Shown here: piece after piece, positions 1 to 8,501 of the stretch
Layout of the letters: each line of letters begins with the position of its first letter
Position numbering within the stretch: position 1 is the stretch's first letter
NCBI GenBank assembly: GCA_016350165.1
Contig: CP066225.1
Location: 1,860,001 to 1,924,000 of the forward strand
From: Planctomycetota bacterium
Lineage (GTDB): Bacteria; Planctomycetota; Phycisphaerae; Phycisphaerales; Phycisphaeraceae
Length of the DNA: 64,000 nucleotides
Reading direction: 5' to 3'
Translations under genes and position numbers: made by a program
Notes under the pieces: generated by a model
Seen by the model: the letters and a program-made list of their open reading frames with translations, nothing else
The model's database searches: none
What the model was told of the DNA's origin: nothing

Positions 1-990
1 TTTACGTCTTTTCTCATACAACATCAGCGCCCTCTCCACACACACCTCATCTACACGCAACAGTTCATCCGCAAGTACAGCAGCACTCTCCATCGCCATC
101 GAAGCTCCTGCCCCAGCCGTCGGCAAAACCGCACTCCCCGAATCTCCCACCAGCACCACCCGCTTCGTGTGCCATTTCCTACTCCAACAATCCTTCAATC
201 GCCAATACACCACCTCATCTTCATCTTCCGGAAACGCATCCATCACTCCCTCATACGCTGCCCCCAACCCACCCAAATACCGCTTCACTTTTTCCTTTCT
301 TCCATCACCATGAATCTCTATCTCTTGATTAGGGCCAAACACCGCGATACACATCCGTCTATCTGTCGGATAGAATCCTAAAAATCGGCCTCTTCCCCAA
401 TTCTCAACAATATCCCCATGTTTCCCCTTTTCATTCAGGTCCATCCACCACACCCAGCCACCCCACTCCGGATCAAACGATTCACCCTTCTTAAAACATA
501 TCTGCCTCACCTTCGAATGCAGCCCATCCGCACCGACCACCAAATCAAACACCTCTTCAACCCCATCATCAAATTTAACGCCAACCATGTTCTCCTTCTC
601 ATCAATCGTCTCAACCGTACGCCCCATTCTGACATCCACCCCATCACCAACCCCACCGTGTAGCACATTCACCAACTCACTTCGCGCAATCAATCGCGTT
701 TGGCCATACTGTTCTCCCACCTTCTCCCAATCAAACCGCCGCACCAATTTCCCCGCATCATCATGCACCTCATACCCCTTCATCTCCCGACTTCGCTTCA
801 CAAACTCATCAAACACACCTAGCCCATGCATCACCCGACTTCCCATCGGATACAACCCAATCGCAAACCCGCCCAATTCTTCAAACCGCTCCGCCCGCTC
901 AACCAACACGATCTCCATCCCTGGCCGCCTCTGCAGCAACCCCGCCAACGTCAAACCCGCTATGCCACCACCAACAATCAACACCTTCAT
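1..990 (-). CDS. FAD-dependent monooxygenase (3' end cut by window edge)
   Basis: Flavoprotein of the class A hydroxylase / zeaxanthin-epoxidase-like group, which uses FAD and NAD(P)H to put oxygen on an organic substrate or to reduce prenyl chains. The reading frame starts at ATG 990 and stays open for 330 codons to the window edge, so the C-terminus is missing. Visible motifs are the dinucleotide-binding GGGIAGL at residues 7-13 (GxGxxG), the DG motif in LVVGADGLHSKVRQ near residue 165, and the FAD-ribityl GD motif in VGDSGSAVLPTAGAGASMA around residue 280. This order is diagnostic for the superfamily; the substrate cannot be read from sequence. It is transcribed away from the OB-repeat gene at 1192. 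The two genes have mirrored codon use (G-ending here, C-ending there), so the + strand is C-rich across both. Confidence 0.85.
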   Translation of the reverse strand, partial: MKVLIVGGGIAGLTLAGLLQRRPGMEIVLVERAERFEELGGFAIGLYPMGSRVMHGLGVFDEFVKRSREMKGYEVHDDAGKLVRRFDWEKVGEQYGQTRLIARSELVNVLHGGVGDGVDVRMGRTVETIDEKENMVGVKFDDGVEEVFDLVVGADGLHSKVRQICFKKGESFDPEWGGWVWWMDLNEKGKHGDIVENWGRGRFLGFYPTDRRMCIAVFGPNQEIEIHGDGRKEKVKRYLGGLGAAYEGVMDAFPEDEDEVVYWRLKDCWSRKWHTKRVVLVGDSGSAVLPTAGAGASMAMESAAVLADELLRVDEVCVERALMLYEKRRK

Positions 991-1191
991 ATTCGTACCC
1001 TTCAACCAGCAGTTATCACCCCATAACCAAACGCATAACCCTCTACCCTTACCTGAATTACATCGACCAAAAACACCCATACATGCGACTATCTCGCACA
1101 GAAAAGATCACAAATAAACCTCCTCTTCGATGTAAAAATTTGGTATCATTGCCCCTCGCGACTCATCTCAAATCCAAAGAGGAGTATATGG

Positions 1192-2775
1192 ATGATGCTT
1201 AAACTGCGATCCACAATAAGCACATTAACTAGCCTGTATACAAGCACTTATAGCCTAGCGATTGCCGCCGTCTGCCTCTCAGTTCTTATCACAGCAACCG
1301 CCTCAGCCGCACCATACATCGTCAAGGTCGGCCGCTCACCTCTCGTCCAGCCCGGCGAAGACATCTCTACACCATTCCCTGTACGCAGACTCATGCCACT
1401 CGAGTCCGAACGCGAACCCGCACCATCCGAAGGCGAAGTCGTCCCATGGTACATAGCCCCACTACACCTCGGCCGCACCATCACCATCGAAGGCAACATC
1501 GTTCGCGCTAACGACATCGGCAACCTCACCTTCCTCAACTTCACAGACCAAATGAATGACTTCACCGTCGTCTGCTACCGCAACATGTACAACTCCGCCC
1601 CCTTTGGTAAACCCGAAGAAGCATACAAAAATAAAACCGTCCAAATCACCGGCCGCGTTACCGCATACCGTGGCAAACCCCAAATCGGTGTTCATGAAGG
1701 TGGTCGAATCAAAATCGTTGGCACGCACGCAACGCCAAAACCCGCTGGCTTCGTCACTCCAAACATCGTGCCCCCACCAACAGTCTCCAAAGGCGATCTC
1801 CCAATCGTCAACAACGCAATCCCATGGGATCAAGCAAAACGCCATATCGGTAAAAAAATCACCATACAAGGCAAAGTCGTTGCAGCAAAGAACTTAGGAA
1901 CTATCGCATTCCTCAACTTCGACACCGAATGGAAAGGTAAATTCTCCGTCGTCATCTACGGCTCCGTCTTCTCAGATATCGTCGGAGGCGACCCAGAATC
2001 CGCTTACCTCGGCAAAAACATCCAAGTCACAGGCACCGTCGCAACACACAAAAACGCACCTCAAATCGCCGTTCGCGATGCCGATCAGATCGTCATCCTC
2101 GACGCCACCGGCAAAACCTCTTCATCAAAACGGAAATCCGCTCAACAACAAACCATCAAAGGCACCATCCCTTGGGCCGAAGCCAAAAACCACATCGGCA
2201 AAACGATCACCGTCTCAGGCAAGGTCGTACTCGGCAAAGACATCGGCTCTCGATGCTTCCTCAACTTTGACCGCAACTTCCGTGGCAAGTTCACGCTCAC
2301 CATCCCACAAAACTCATACAACGCATTTCCCACCGGCAAACCTTGGGTCTACTTCAAAGACAAAGTCGTCTCCGTCACTGGCAAAGTCGCTTCTCACCGA
2401 GGCACTCCTCAGATGGAACTCACCTCAGGCTCACAAATCAAAGTTCACGATGCTTCCGACAGCATCACCACTGGCGCCTCCGACGAAGCCGTACTCTGGA
2501 GTAATGCTCAAAACTATGTAAACCAAGAAGTTACGATCAAAGGCACCGTCCTGCTCACCAAAGACATCGGTTCACGCACCTTCATCAACTTCTCACACGA
2601 CTTCCGCAATACTTTCACCGTCGTCGTTCCAAAATCCGCCTACACACAATACCCCAACAACTCACCCGCCGATTACTTCAAAGGCAAACTCGTCCACTTC
2701 TCAGGACGCATCTCAACCTACAAAGGCGTACCTCAAATGACCGTCTCTTCAAAAGATCAGGTCACCGTCAAATAA
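1192..2775 (+). CDS. Secreted protein of four tandem OB-fold-like repeats
   Basis: 527-residue exported protein of unknown role. Residues 1-40 form a signal peptide (hydrophobic ALAIAAV-like core, cleavage near ASA-AP). The mature part consists of four repeats of about 93 residues at roughly 84-177, 210-302, 326-418 and 434-527. Each begins with a W followed by A/N and a V/IGK-x-I/V-T-I-x-G strand, contains LNF or INF, has a F-x-V-V strand, and ends YxGK-x-V-x-V-T-G-x-V-x-T/S-x-x-G-x-P-Q-M. That pattern, with the closing 'K.PQI' strand, resembles the OB fold of nucleic-acid-binding or soluble stress proteins, here placed outside the cytoplasm. No catalytic residues are evident. RBS AAGAGGAG lies just upstream; an ATG at 1188 is out of frame. 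Monocistronic, ending at a strong terminator. OB assignment is inference from repeat pattern. Confidence 0.7.
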   Translation: MMLKLRSTISTLTSLYTSTYSLAIAAVCLSVLITATASAAPYIVKVGRSPLVQPGEDISTPFPVRRLMPLESEREPAPSEGEVVPWYIAPLHLGRTITIEGNIVRANDIGNLTFLNFTDQMNDFTVVCYRNMYNSAPFGKPEEAYKNKTVQITGRVTAYRGKPQIGVHEGGRIKIVGTHATPKPAGFVTPNIVPPPTVSKGDLPIVNNAIPWDQAKRHIGKKITIQGKVVAAKNLGTIAFLNFDTEWKGKFSVVIYGSVFSDIVGGDPESAYLGKNIQVTGTVATHKNAPQIAVRDADQIVILDATGKTSSSKRKSAQQQTIKGTIPWAEAKNHIGKTITVSGKVVLGKDIGSRCFLNFDRNFRGKFTLTIPQNSYNAFPTGKPWVYFKDKVVSVTGKVASHRGTPQMELTSGSQIKVHDASDSITTGASDEAVLWSNAQNYVNQEVTIKGTVLLTKDIGSRTFINFSHDFRNTFTVVVPKSAYTQYPNNSPADYFKGKLVHFSGRISTYKGVPQMTVSSKDQVTVK

Positions 2776-2800
2776 CAAAACAAAAATTCCAAACACTCAC

Positions 2801-2829
2801 AAACCCTGCACCACCTTGCAGGGTTTTTT
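2801..2829 (+). terminator. Rho-independent terminator after the OB-repeat gene
   Basis: Perfect 10-bp stem AAACCCTGCA / TGCAGGGTTT with a 6-nt loop running into a T tract, 26 bases after the stop codon. Confidence 0.9.
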
Positions 2830-3146
2830 CATGACCACTTAAAGCAAGATCCCACAAACCACATCCACAACCATTCACATTTTTGCATCACGCCATTTAT
2901 CCCAACCAACACCAAAAAGCCGATCATTAAAAAAAGACAATCAATCCTTTGTACAAAAACCTCATCCACTCAACTTACCCCAACCCTCGCTGTAACTCAT
3001 CCACGCTTCGCGCAGATAGACTTAATGTGTCAGAAAGTGCTAAACAAAGCATTAAACTAGCTAATTTTCTACGTGACTTTGTCTCACTTTATCCCTGTAT
3101 ACAAGGTTAAATCGCTGTTATTCGCATCAAAACAGGTTTACATTAT
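2830..3146. other. Gene-free stretch upstream of the fpr promoter
   Basis: AT-rich spacer. No reading frame with coding character, no RNA gene and no repeat recognised. The fpr promoter and leader follow. Confidence 0.6.
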
Positions 3147-3159
3147 TTGTGACATGACA
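3147..3159 (+). promoter_or_regulatory. Operator-like repeat, copy 1
   Basis: TTGTGACATGACA. An exact inverted copy of these 13 bases lies at 3255-3267. The last six bases (ATGACA) double as the -35 box of the predicted fpr promoter. Confidence 0.5.
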
Positions 3160-3183
3160 ATTTTGCAGAATCACTCTTATACT
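3154..3183 (+). promoter_or_regulatory. Predicted sigma-70 promoter of fpr
   Basis: ATGACA (5 of 6 to TTGACA), an 18-base spacer, then TATACT. Transcription would start near 3190, giving a leader of about 230 bases before the ATG at 3422. The leader is locally G-rich in an otherwise C-rich strand and holds short self-complementary segments, for example GTTGTTG near 3293 with CAACAAC near 3357. Confidence 0.5.
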
Positions 3184-3254
3184 TGATTGGAGTGGGCGGA
3201 TTGATGTACGATGGGCGGGATCGAACAAAGGAGTTTTTTGTCGGCTATCGTCTG

Positions 3255-3267
3255 TGTCATGTCACAA
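3255..3267 (-). promoter_or_regulatory. Operator-like repeat, copy 2 (inverted)
   Basis: TGTCATGTCACAA, the exact reverse complement of 3147-3159, lying about 65 bases inside the predicted transcript. A pair of sites flanking the start point could serve repression by looping; this is inference. Confidence 0.45.
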
Positions 3268-3421
3268 TTGCCGCACTGCTGCAACTGCGTTGGTTGTTGC
3301 GGTCTAACGGTAAATTCGGGTTGAGCTAACTTGTGCATAGACGTTACGACTAGCCACAACAACAGTTGTCGACGGGCTGCCTGTGACCCTCCAAACAACT
3401 GATATCCAGGAAAGACTGACT

Positions 3422-4288
3422 ATGTCAGAAGCAACACAAAAAGTAGCGATGTCTGATATCGAAATAGAAAATCCATATAACGCCGTTGTCACCGAACGCA
3501 TCGACCTCAACCCTGAGCTCGCGCTATTCCGTGTTACATTCAAAGATGGTCGCGTACCAGAATTTGAACCAGGACAATTCGCAACACTCGGCCTTCTTCC
3601 TACCAAAGAAGAAATTCTCGCCGACAAAGCTAAAGTCGAAGAAGCTGGCCGTAAATGGCGCGGACCAAAACTCATCCGTCGCGCTTACTCTATCGCTTCC
3701 GGTTCAAACGAACGCAACTTCCTCGAGTTCTACATTGTTCTCGTTAAGGAAGGCCAACTAACACCTAAACTTTGGCAACTCAAAACCGGCGACGAACTCT
3801 TCATGGGTGAAAAAATCGCTGGCCACTTCACACTCGGCGACGAAGTCGATGGCAAAAACCTTGTCATGATCGGTACAGGCACAGGACTCGCGCCTTTCCG
3901 CTCCATGTACAACACATACAAAGACTCAGGCAAGTGGAACAAGTTCGTTCTCATCGAATGCTGCCGCTACTCTGAAGACCTCGGCTACTACGAAGACCTC
4001 AAAAAATGCGACGAAGCCGATCCTAAATTCCAGTACCTTCCGACCGTCACACGTGACCCCGAAGATTCAGAATGGACTGGCAACCGTGGCCGCGTTCAAA
4101 CAATCCTCCCTGAAGACAAGTTCAAAGGCTTCACTGGTTTCGACCTCGACCCCGAAAACACAATGGTCTTCATCTGTGGCAACCCACAAATGATCGACAT
4201 GGTTGAAGAAGACCTCGAAAAGCGTGGCTTCTCAACAAAGAACCGACAAAACCCAGACGGCAATATCATCTTCGAACGCTACTGGTAA
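3422..4288 (+). CDS. fpr: Ferredoxin/flavodoxin-NADP+ reductase
   Basis: 288-residue cytoplasmic flavoenzyme that moves electrons between NADP(H) and ferredoxin or flavodoxin through FAD. FAD-binding RRAYSIAS (RxYS) lies near residues 86-93, the pyrophosphate-binding GTGTGLAPF near 151-159, FICGNP near 250, and the protein ends in FERYW, the C-terminal aromatic stacking residue typical of bacterial Fpr enzymes. Length fits the family, with a short charged insertion (residues about 60-80) between the first strands of the FAD domain. I start at ATG 3422, preceded by AGGAAAG, rather than the upstream in-frame ATG at 3383, because the added residues have no family counterpart. A plausible partner ferredoxin is encoded at 45597, far away. 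A promoter with paired inverted repeats precedes the gene, suggesting specific regulation. Confidence 0.93.
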   Translation: MSEATQKVAMSDIEIENPYNAVVTERIDLNPELALFRVTFKDGRVPEFEPGQFATLGLLPTKEEILADKAKVEEAGRKWRGPKLIRRAYSIASGSNERNFLEFYIVLVKEGQLTPKLWQLKTGDELFMGEKIAGHFTLGDEVDGKNLVMIGTGTGLAPFRSMYNTYKDSGKWNKFVLIECCRYSEDLGYYEDLKKCDEADPKFQYLPTVTRDPEDSEWTGNRGRVQTILPEDKFKGFTGFDLDPENTMVFICGNPQMIDMVEEDLEKRGFSTKNRQNPDGNIIFERYW

Positions 4289-4318
4289 ATCCCACAGCAC
4301 AAAACAACCTAAATTCTC

Positions 4319-4347
4319 AAACCGTCGCTTCTCGCGGCGGTTTTTCT
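4319..4347 (+). terminator. Terminator after fpr
   Basis: AAACCGTCGC / GCGGCGGTTT stem (one wobble) followed by TTTTTCTTT. Confidence 0.9.
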
Positions 4348-4480
4348 TTACCTATCTCCATTTCACGCAGCACTAACACTTCCGTGACGTTTCTCACACA
4401 CACATGTGTCATGCTTTGCCTCATCAACATCGCGACCCTTCAACACAACGGGTCATACACAAAACAATCGGAGCAAAAAG

Positions 4481-5308
4481 ATGATCGCAAAACTTGCAAC
4501 ACTCGCATCAGCAGCAGCCATCGCATCAACCTCATACGCAGCATACTCAGGCCCTTCAGTCATCCTCAACGAATACAACGCCGTCGGCTCAACCAAACAC
4601 CTCAAAGAAACCAACTTCGCTGACTCAGACAAAGCAGACACACAATTCGGCCGCATCCTCGGTAACGGCGGCAACTGGTTTGAACTCGTCGTACTCGGCG
4701 ACGGCACCACAGGCTCAACCGTTAACCTTCAAGGCGCAACCCTCTCATGGGTCGAAGAAGAAACCAACGGCACACTCACACTCTCAAACGACGCCTTCTG
4801 GGCAAACCTCACCGCAGGCACAATCCTCACCTTCGCTGAAAACGACGTCATCACAAGCCAAGCAGGCACCGACATCGTCAACGGTTCAGACACGTCACTC
4901 AACTTCGCATCGGGTGATAACTGGGCACACATTTATGCAGGCGACACATCACTCATCTCATCATTCACAACCAATGACGACGGTATCTTCTCTGTCGGCA
5001 ACGATAGCTGGAACCTCACACTCACTGACGCATCAGCAGCCACAATCTTCGGCCCAATCGGTGAAGACACCGGCGGCGCAACCGGCGGCGTCAACAGCAA
5101 AGAAGTCTTCAAATACGAAGGCCAACTCACCGTCCCATTCGACGTCGTAAACTACAACGACGGCAGTTCATCATCCTTCGGCCAAGCAAACGTCTGGTCC
5201 TCCGGCGAATTTTCACAAGACTTCAGTTCATTCATCGCCGTCCCAGAACCAGCCTCATTCCTCCTCCTAACCCTCGGCTCCTTCGCCCTACTTCGCCGCA
5301 AAGCATAA
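4481..5308 (+). CDS. PEP-CTERM surface protein with lamin-tail-like domain
   Basis: 275-residue exported protein. A signal peptide (MIAKLATLASAAAIASTSYA) is followed by SVILNEYNAVGS, then GNGGNWFELVVLGD and VNLQGATLSW, the order of conserved segments of the bacterial lamin-tail (LTD) domain: 'INE-N', 'dWFEL', 'LsGwtLs'. The C-terminus is VPEPASFLLLTLGS plus basic RRKA, a PEP-CTERM signal cut by exosortase so that the protein is retained at the surface or in the matrix. Start chosen at 4481 because GGAGC precedes it and the signal peptide begins there; an upstream ATG at 4406 adds residues without export features. Monocistronic with its own terminator. No exosortase gene is visible in this window. 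LTD assignment is from motif memory. Confidence 0.85.
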   Translation: MIAKLATLASAAAIASTSYAAYSGPSVILNEYNAVGSTKHLKETNFADSDKADTQFGRILGNGGNWFELVVLGDGTTGSTVNLQGATLSWVEEETNGTLTLSNDAFWANLTAGTILTFAENDVITSQAGTDIVNGSDTSLNFASGDNWAHIYAGDTSLISSFTTNDDGIFSVGNDSWNLTLTDASAATIFGPIGEDTGGATGGVNSKEVFKYEGQLTVPFDVVNYNDGSSSSFGQANVWSSGEFSQDFSSFIAVPEPASFLLLTLGSFALLRRKA

Positions 5309-5333
5309 TCAGCCACCAACAACACAAACAACA

Positions 5334-5363
5334 AAACCGTCGCACCCCGCGACGGTTTTTTAT
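5334..5363 (+). terminator. Terminator after the LTD/PEP-CTERM gene
   Basis: Perfect stem AAACCGTCGC / GCGACGGTTT with a 5-nt loop and a T tract. Confidence 0.92.
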
Positions 5364-5410
5364 TACTCAACAAGCATTAATCACCACAACAAAAACATCA
5401 CCCAACCCAA

Positions 5411-5464
5411 CGATACGCTTTAGTGAAACAACTCAACAATAGCCGGCGAGCCACGCTCGCCGTG
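5411..5464 (+). repeat. Dispersed intergenic repeat, copy A
   Basis: AACGATACGCTTTAGTGAAA and onward. Near-identical over about 50 bases to 36491-36544 (differences only at a few positions), 31 kb away. Both copies lie between a + strand terminator and a minus-strand gene. A weaker related segment is at 36608. Confidence 0.75.
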
Positions 5465-5549
5465 CCCATCCCCCACGCCTCCTCACCTCACATTACATTA
5501 CAATTTACCAACCAACGATATGCTCAGTTAAACTTAAACTATCCAACAG

Positions 5550-6335
5550 TTAGACTGCTGCTCTCTTTTTAATTAATCTCGCAAGATTCAATCTAAATAA
5601 GTTCAATAAAAACAACATGTACAACGGAAGAACACAAAAACCAAATGCTCCTACGCCAAGTAGAAATTCATTCTTTTGATATATTGCTATAACTATGAAC
5701 ACGACGGATAAAACCAAAAAACCTATCGCAATATGCGCATTGATTGCAATAACATTCGATATTCGCCCTAAATCGAATTTTGATAAAAACAACAATACAA
5801 AATATACCATCACAACTAAAGGTAGAACCGCGATCGGCGACAAATACACAACGGTAGTCAATAATAACGCAGTACCAAAATAAACTAGAAACCAACACTT
5901 GATCGCCGACAACACAAATCGAACACTCGGACGAAAAACGCTTTTTTTGATTAATTCATGTTTCGCATACGTTAAATACAGGAATGCGCTCAAACATATA
6001 ACACCCAAGAACCCTGTCATTGCAGGGTCCAACGCGATCCCCAAAGCTCTCCCCCTAAAACATAATAATAAAACATCCCGAACTAAATGCGCGGCAGCTA
6101 AAACCACAAACGAAATCATGATGCGCATCACATTCGCTTCAATTTTCTTGAGATACGTCAAGTCCGCAGCCACCAACTTCCCATGCTGAAGTGTTTTTAC
6201 AATCGAATACCCACACTCAGGACACATCTTCGATGGATGCTGATACCGCAAGTTATAACGGCATGATGCGCACAAAATATCATCATTGATATACGCTTTA
6301 GGCGACAGATCTTTAACAAAAACTTTGCCCTGCAA
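5550..6335 (-). CDS. Zinc-ribbon integral membrane protein
   Basis: 261-residue protein of unknown function. N-terminal zinc ribbon: CASC at residues 22-25 and CPECG about 14 residues later, in the arrangement C-x2-C-x-Y-x-L ... CPECG that recurs in several proteins of this window. After a charged linker come about six hydrophobic helices. The first codon is TTG at 6335, preceded by GGAGG at good distance, so a TTG start is well supported. The + strand here is strongly C-rich. Downstream lies the intergenic repeat at 5411. No conserved operon partner is present; the combination of ribbon plus helices is common among uncharacterised planctomycete membrane proteins. Confidence 0.72.
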   Translation of the reverse strand: MQGKVFVKDLSPKAYINDDILCASCRYNLRYQHPSKMCPECGYSIVKTLQHGKLVAADLTYLKKIEANVMRIMISFVVLAAAHLVRDVLLLCFRGRALGIALDPAMTGFLGVICLSAFLYLTYAKHELIKKSVFRPSVRFVLSAIKCWFLVYFGTALLLTTVVYLSPIAVLPLVVMVYFVLLFLSKFDLGRISNVIAINAHIAIGFLVLSVVFIVIAIYQKNEFLLGVGAFGFCVLPLYMLFLLNLFRLNLARLIKKRAAV

Positions 6336-6588
6336 ACCACGCCTCCGGATCGAACTACTTCACAAAACTTTACGCTTCAACATTCAGTCTATAAGCAAAA
6401 CACGTGCCACGATATGCAACTCATCAAATAAATTTTCACGCGCGCATAAACACGCAAAACTTCCGGAAATCGCATTTCAAACCTTCACAAAACTCAACGA
6501 AACTCGCTCAAAACTCGTCGAAACTGCTTCGTTTCAGCCCAAAACCCGACAGTCGCGATAAGGGAAAATCACGAAAAACCTATAAAAC
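6336..6588. other. Gene-free spacer containing a strand-composition switch
   Basis: No coding frame believable. The + strand is C-rich up to about 6540 and G-rich from about 6660. The palindrome at 6589 sits in between. Confidence 0.6.
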
Positions 6589-6616
6589 AAGCGGGTTTGT
6601 GCGCACAAACCCGCTT
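6589..6616 (-). terminator. Perfect 28-bp palindrome, likely terminator of the AICAR transformylase gene
   Basis: AAGCGGGTTTGTGC followed by its exact reverse complement, with no unpaired centre. Read on the minus strand it lies 60 bases after the stop at 6676 and is followed by TTGTTTTATAGGTTTTT, so termination is the simplest role. It also marks the G/C-skew switch. Confidence 0.7.
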
Positions 6617-6675
6617 CACGGTTGAAATCAATTCTCAATATGTTCACTAAATCAGGGGGATAATGGGGGGATGAT

Positions 6676-7848
6676 TTAGTGAAGGAAGAGGCGAATACCT
6701 GTGAGTGACATCGCCATCTTGTGTTCATTCGCAGCATCGATCACATCCTGATCGCGTGCGGAACCGCCCGCCTGAACAACCAGTTTCACACCCGATGCAG
6801 CAGCACGGTCGAGGTTGTCACGGAAAGGAATAAATGCGTCTGATGAAAGAACAACGTTGCCCGTCTTGGATGCGAGGAACTCTGCTCGTTCTTCTGCAGT
6901 GATCGGATCAACATCACAATCAAGCGCGTTCTTGACTGCTGCCTTCTCGTCATTGTTCAACTCGTTCCAGCGAACAAAGCCTTCTAACGCATTGACCTTT
7001 TCAGACTTAGGAATGTCTTTGAATGTCAGCGCGAGTGCTTTTGGATGCTGCTTGAGCAACCAACGGTCAGCCTTGTCACATGCGATGCGAGTACATGCGA
7101 TACGTGACTGCTGCCCTGCCCCAACGCCGATCGCCTGACCGTCAACGCCGACGGAGATCGAGTTGGATTGTGTGTGCTTCAATGTGATCGTCGCAACGAC
7201 TGCGGTTTCGATCGCATTCGCATCAAGTTCTTTGTTGTCAGTCACGACGTTGCCGGTGATGGTGTCGTTCGTGATCGCGATATCGTTATGGGTTTGCTCA
7301 AGTGTGAGCCCAAACTCTTTGCGGGACTCAACTTCTGGCGGTGAGTAGCTTTCATCCATCTGTAACATCACATAATTCCCACGCTTTTTGGCTTTGAGAA
7401 TTTCGAGTGCTTCAGGTTCATAACCCGGCGCGATGATGCCGTCGGAAACCTCTGGCTTAATTAGGTTTGCAAGCGAAACGTCGACTATTTCGGAGACAGC
7501 GATGAAGTCGCCGAAAGATGCGACGCGGTCGGATGAGCGCGCTTTTGCGTACGCTGTTGCGACCGGCGAAAGCTCCGCGTCAGAGTAAAAATGCGCCTTG
7601 CGGAATTCTGGGGTTAGCTGTCCTGCGACCGCGGCACCTGCTGGTGAAACGTGCTTATAAGATGCTGCAGCAGCTTTGTTTGTGGCCGCTTTCAAATCGC
7701 GAACCAATTGCCAGCTACGCAGGCCGTCAAGCAGGTTGATGTAGGAAGGTGAACCATTGACGACGGAGAGCGGGCATGTGTCGCCGTCAAAAAGAACGCG
7801 AGCGGTGGGCTGATTTGGATTACAGCCGTACTTGAGCTTGATTTCCAT
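6676..7848 (-). CDS. AICAR transformylase, stand-alone (no IMP cyclohydrolase domain)
   Basis: 390-residue cytoplasmic enzyme of de novo purine synthesis: transfers a formyl group from 10-formyl-tetrahydrofolate to AICAR, giving FAICAR. Motifs: KYGCNPNQ at residues 6-13, the catalytic K-H pair in KHVSPAG at 65-71, then QSNSI and GAGQQSR in the middle third. Usual bacterial PurH is about 520 residues with an N-terminal IMP cyclohydrolase domain. Here the protein starts directly at the transformylase domain and the upstream DNA encodes no cyclohydrolase, so IMP ring closure must come from another gene. Stand-alone forms of this length are known as a PurH-like subfamily. RBS AGGAAA precedes ATG 7848. 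Monocistronic; the neighbours are unrelated to purines. Confidence 0.88.
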   Translation of the reverse strand: MEIKLKYGCNPNQPTARVLFDGDTCPLSVVNGSPSYINLLDGLRSWQLVRDLKAATNKAAAASYKHVSPAGAAVAGQLTPEFRKAHFYSDAELSPVATAYAKARSSDRVASFGDFIAVSEIVDVSLANLIKPEVSDGIIAPGYEPEALEILKAKKRGNYVMLQMDESYSPPEVESRKEFGLTLEQTHNDIAITNDTITGNVVTDNKELDANAIETAVVATITLKHTQSNSISVGVDGQAIGVGAGQQSRIACTRIACDKADRWLLKQHPKALALTFKDIPKSEKVNALEGFVRWNELNNDEKAAVKNALDCDVDPITAEERAEFLASKTGNVVLSSDAFIPFRDNLDRAAASGVKLVVQAGGSARDQDVIDAANEHKMAMSLTGIRLFLH

Positions 7849-8501
7849 CGAGCTTTTTCCTGTGTTAACGATTGCTATTACTGATGTTGCGAAACACCGG
7901 GGGTCAATTTACGAAACATTGGAGTACGATTCTGTTGCTTGCAGATTGTTTTGTTTAACAAGAGATGCGTTAAGTTGCTGCTCACACATCACTTAAATCT
8001 ACAAATCGACTCGTAACGATTCGCTTTCCCCCAGCACAGATATGAAATCGGGGCGGGGCTGTGATTCTAGCACGAAAATGGACCGGGTGCAGACCGTCCA
8101 CTTGCTTTGGAAGTTTCCCCCCGTTCATCCCCAAATAGCAGCACATATTCGGGCGCGCACATGCTGCTACACCAGATATTGCATATCACAAAACCTTTTA
8201 CAGTACCAAATCAACCCCATTTTAAGCCCCTTTCAGAGCTGAAAAACAGCGATTCAAAGTTGTAATTGGATGTAAAGATGGGCAAGATACCGGCAGGTGA
8301 TTTGGATCAAATCACAGGACAATAGTGCGATGCAGATGCTGAATTTAAACACAATTCACAAGGATTCGCAGACGGTTTGCGATGATGGAGTTAGATTGGG
8401 GGATTTTGGGGTTATCGGCTGGATGTGGCCGATAATTGGTATTCGGAGCGCGGTACGTGCGTACTGCCTGAATTAGATGTAAATGATTGATTTGCAAGAA
8501 G
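7849..8501. other. Gene-free region upstream of ftsK
   Basis: 650 bases between divergent genes. It holds a 19-bp inverted repeat at 8297 and two hairpins close to ftsK: TTATCGGC / GCCGATAA at 8412-8435 and a GTACG / CGTAC stem near 8450-8467. A 66-codon frame at 8042 has no coding character. No RNA gene recognised. Confidence 0.55.
8297..8315. promoter_or_regulatory. 19-bp perfect inverted repeat, operator-like
   Basis: GTGATTTG-GAT-CAAATCAC: two 8-base arms around a 3-base centre, about 190 bases upstream of ftsK. The shape is that of a dimeric helix-turn-helix regulator site and is loosely CRP/FNR-like. The regulator is unknown. Confidence 0.5.

Noticed and set aside
587-1117. 176-codon + frame over the FAD monooxygenase
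   Set aside because: Ser/Pro/Asn/Thr-rich translation of the C-rich complement; FAD motifs are on the minus strand.
8042-8242. 66-codon frame upstream of ftsK
   Set aside because: No RBS, no coding bias and no recognisable features; probably chance.
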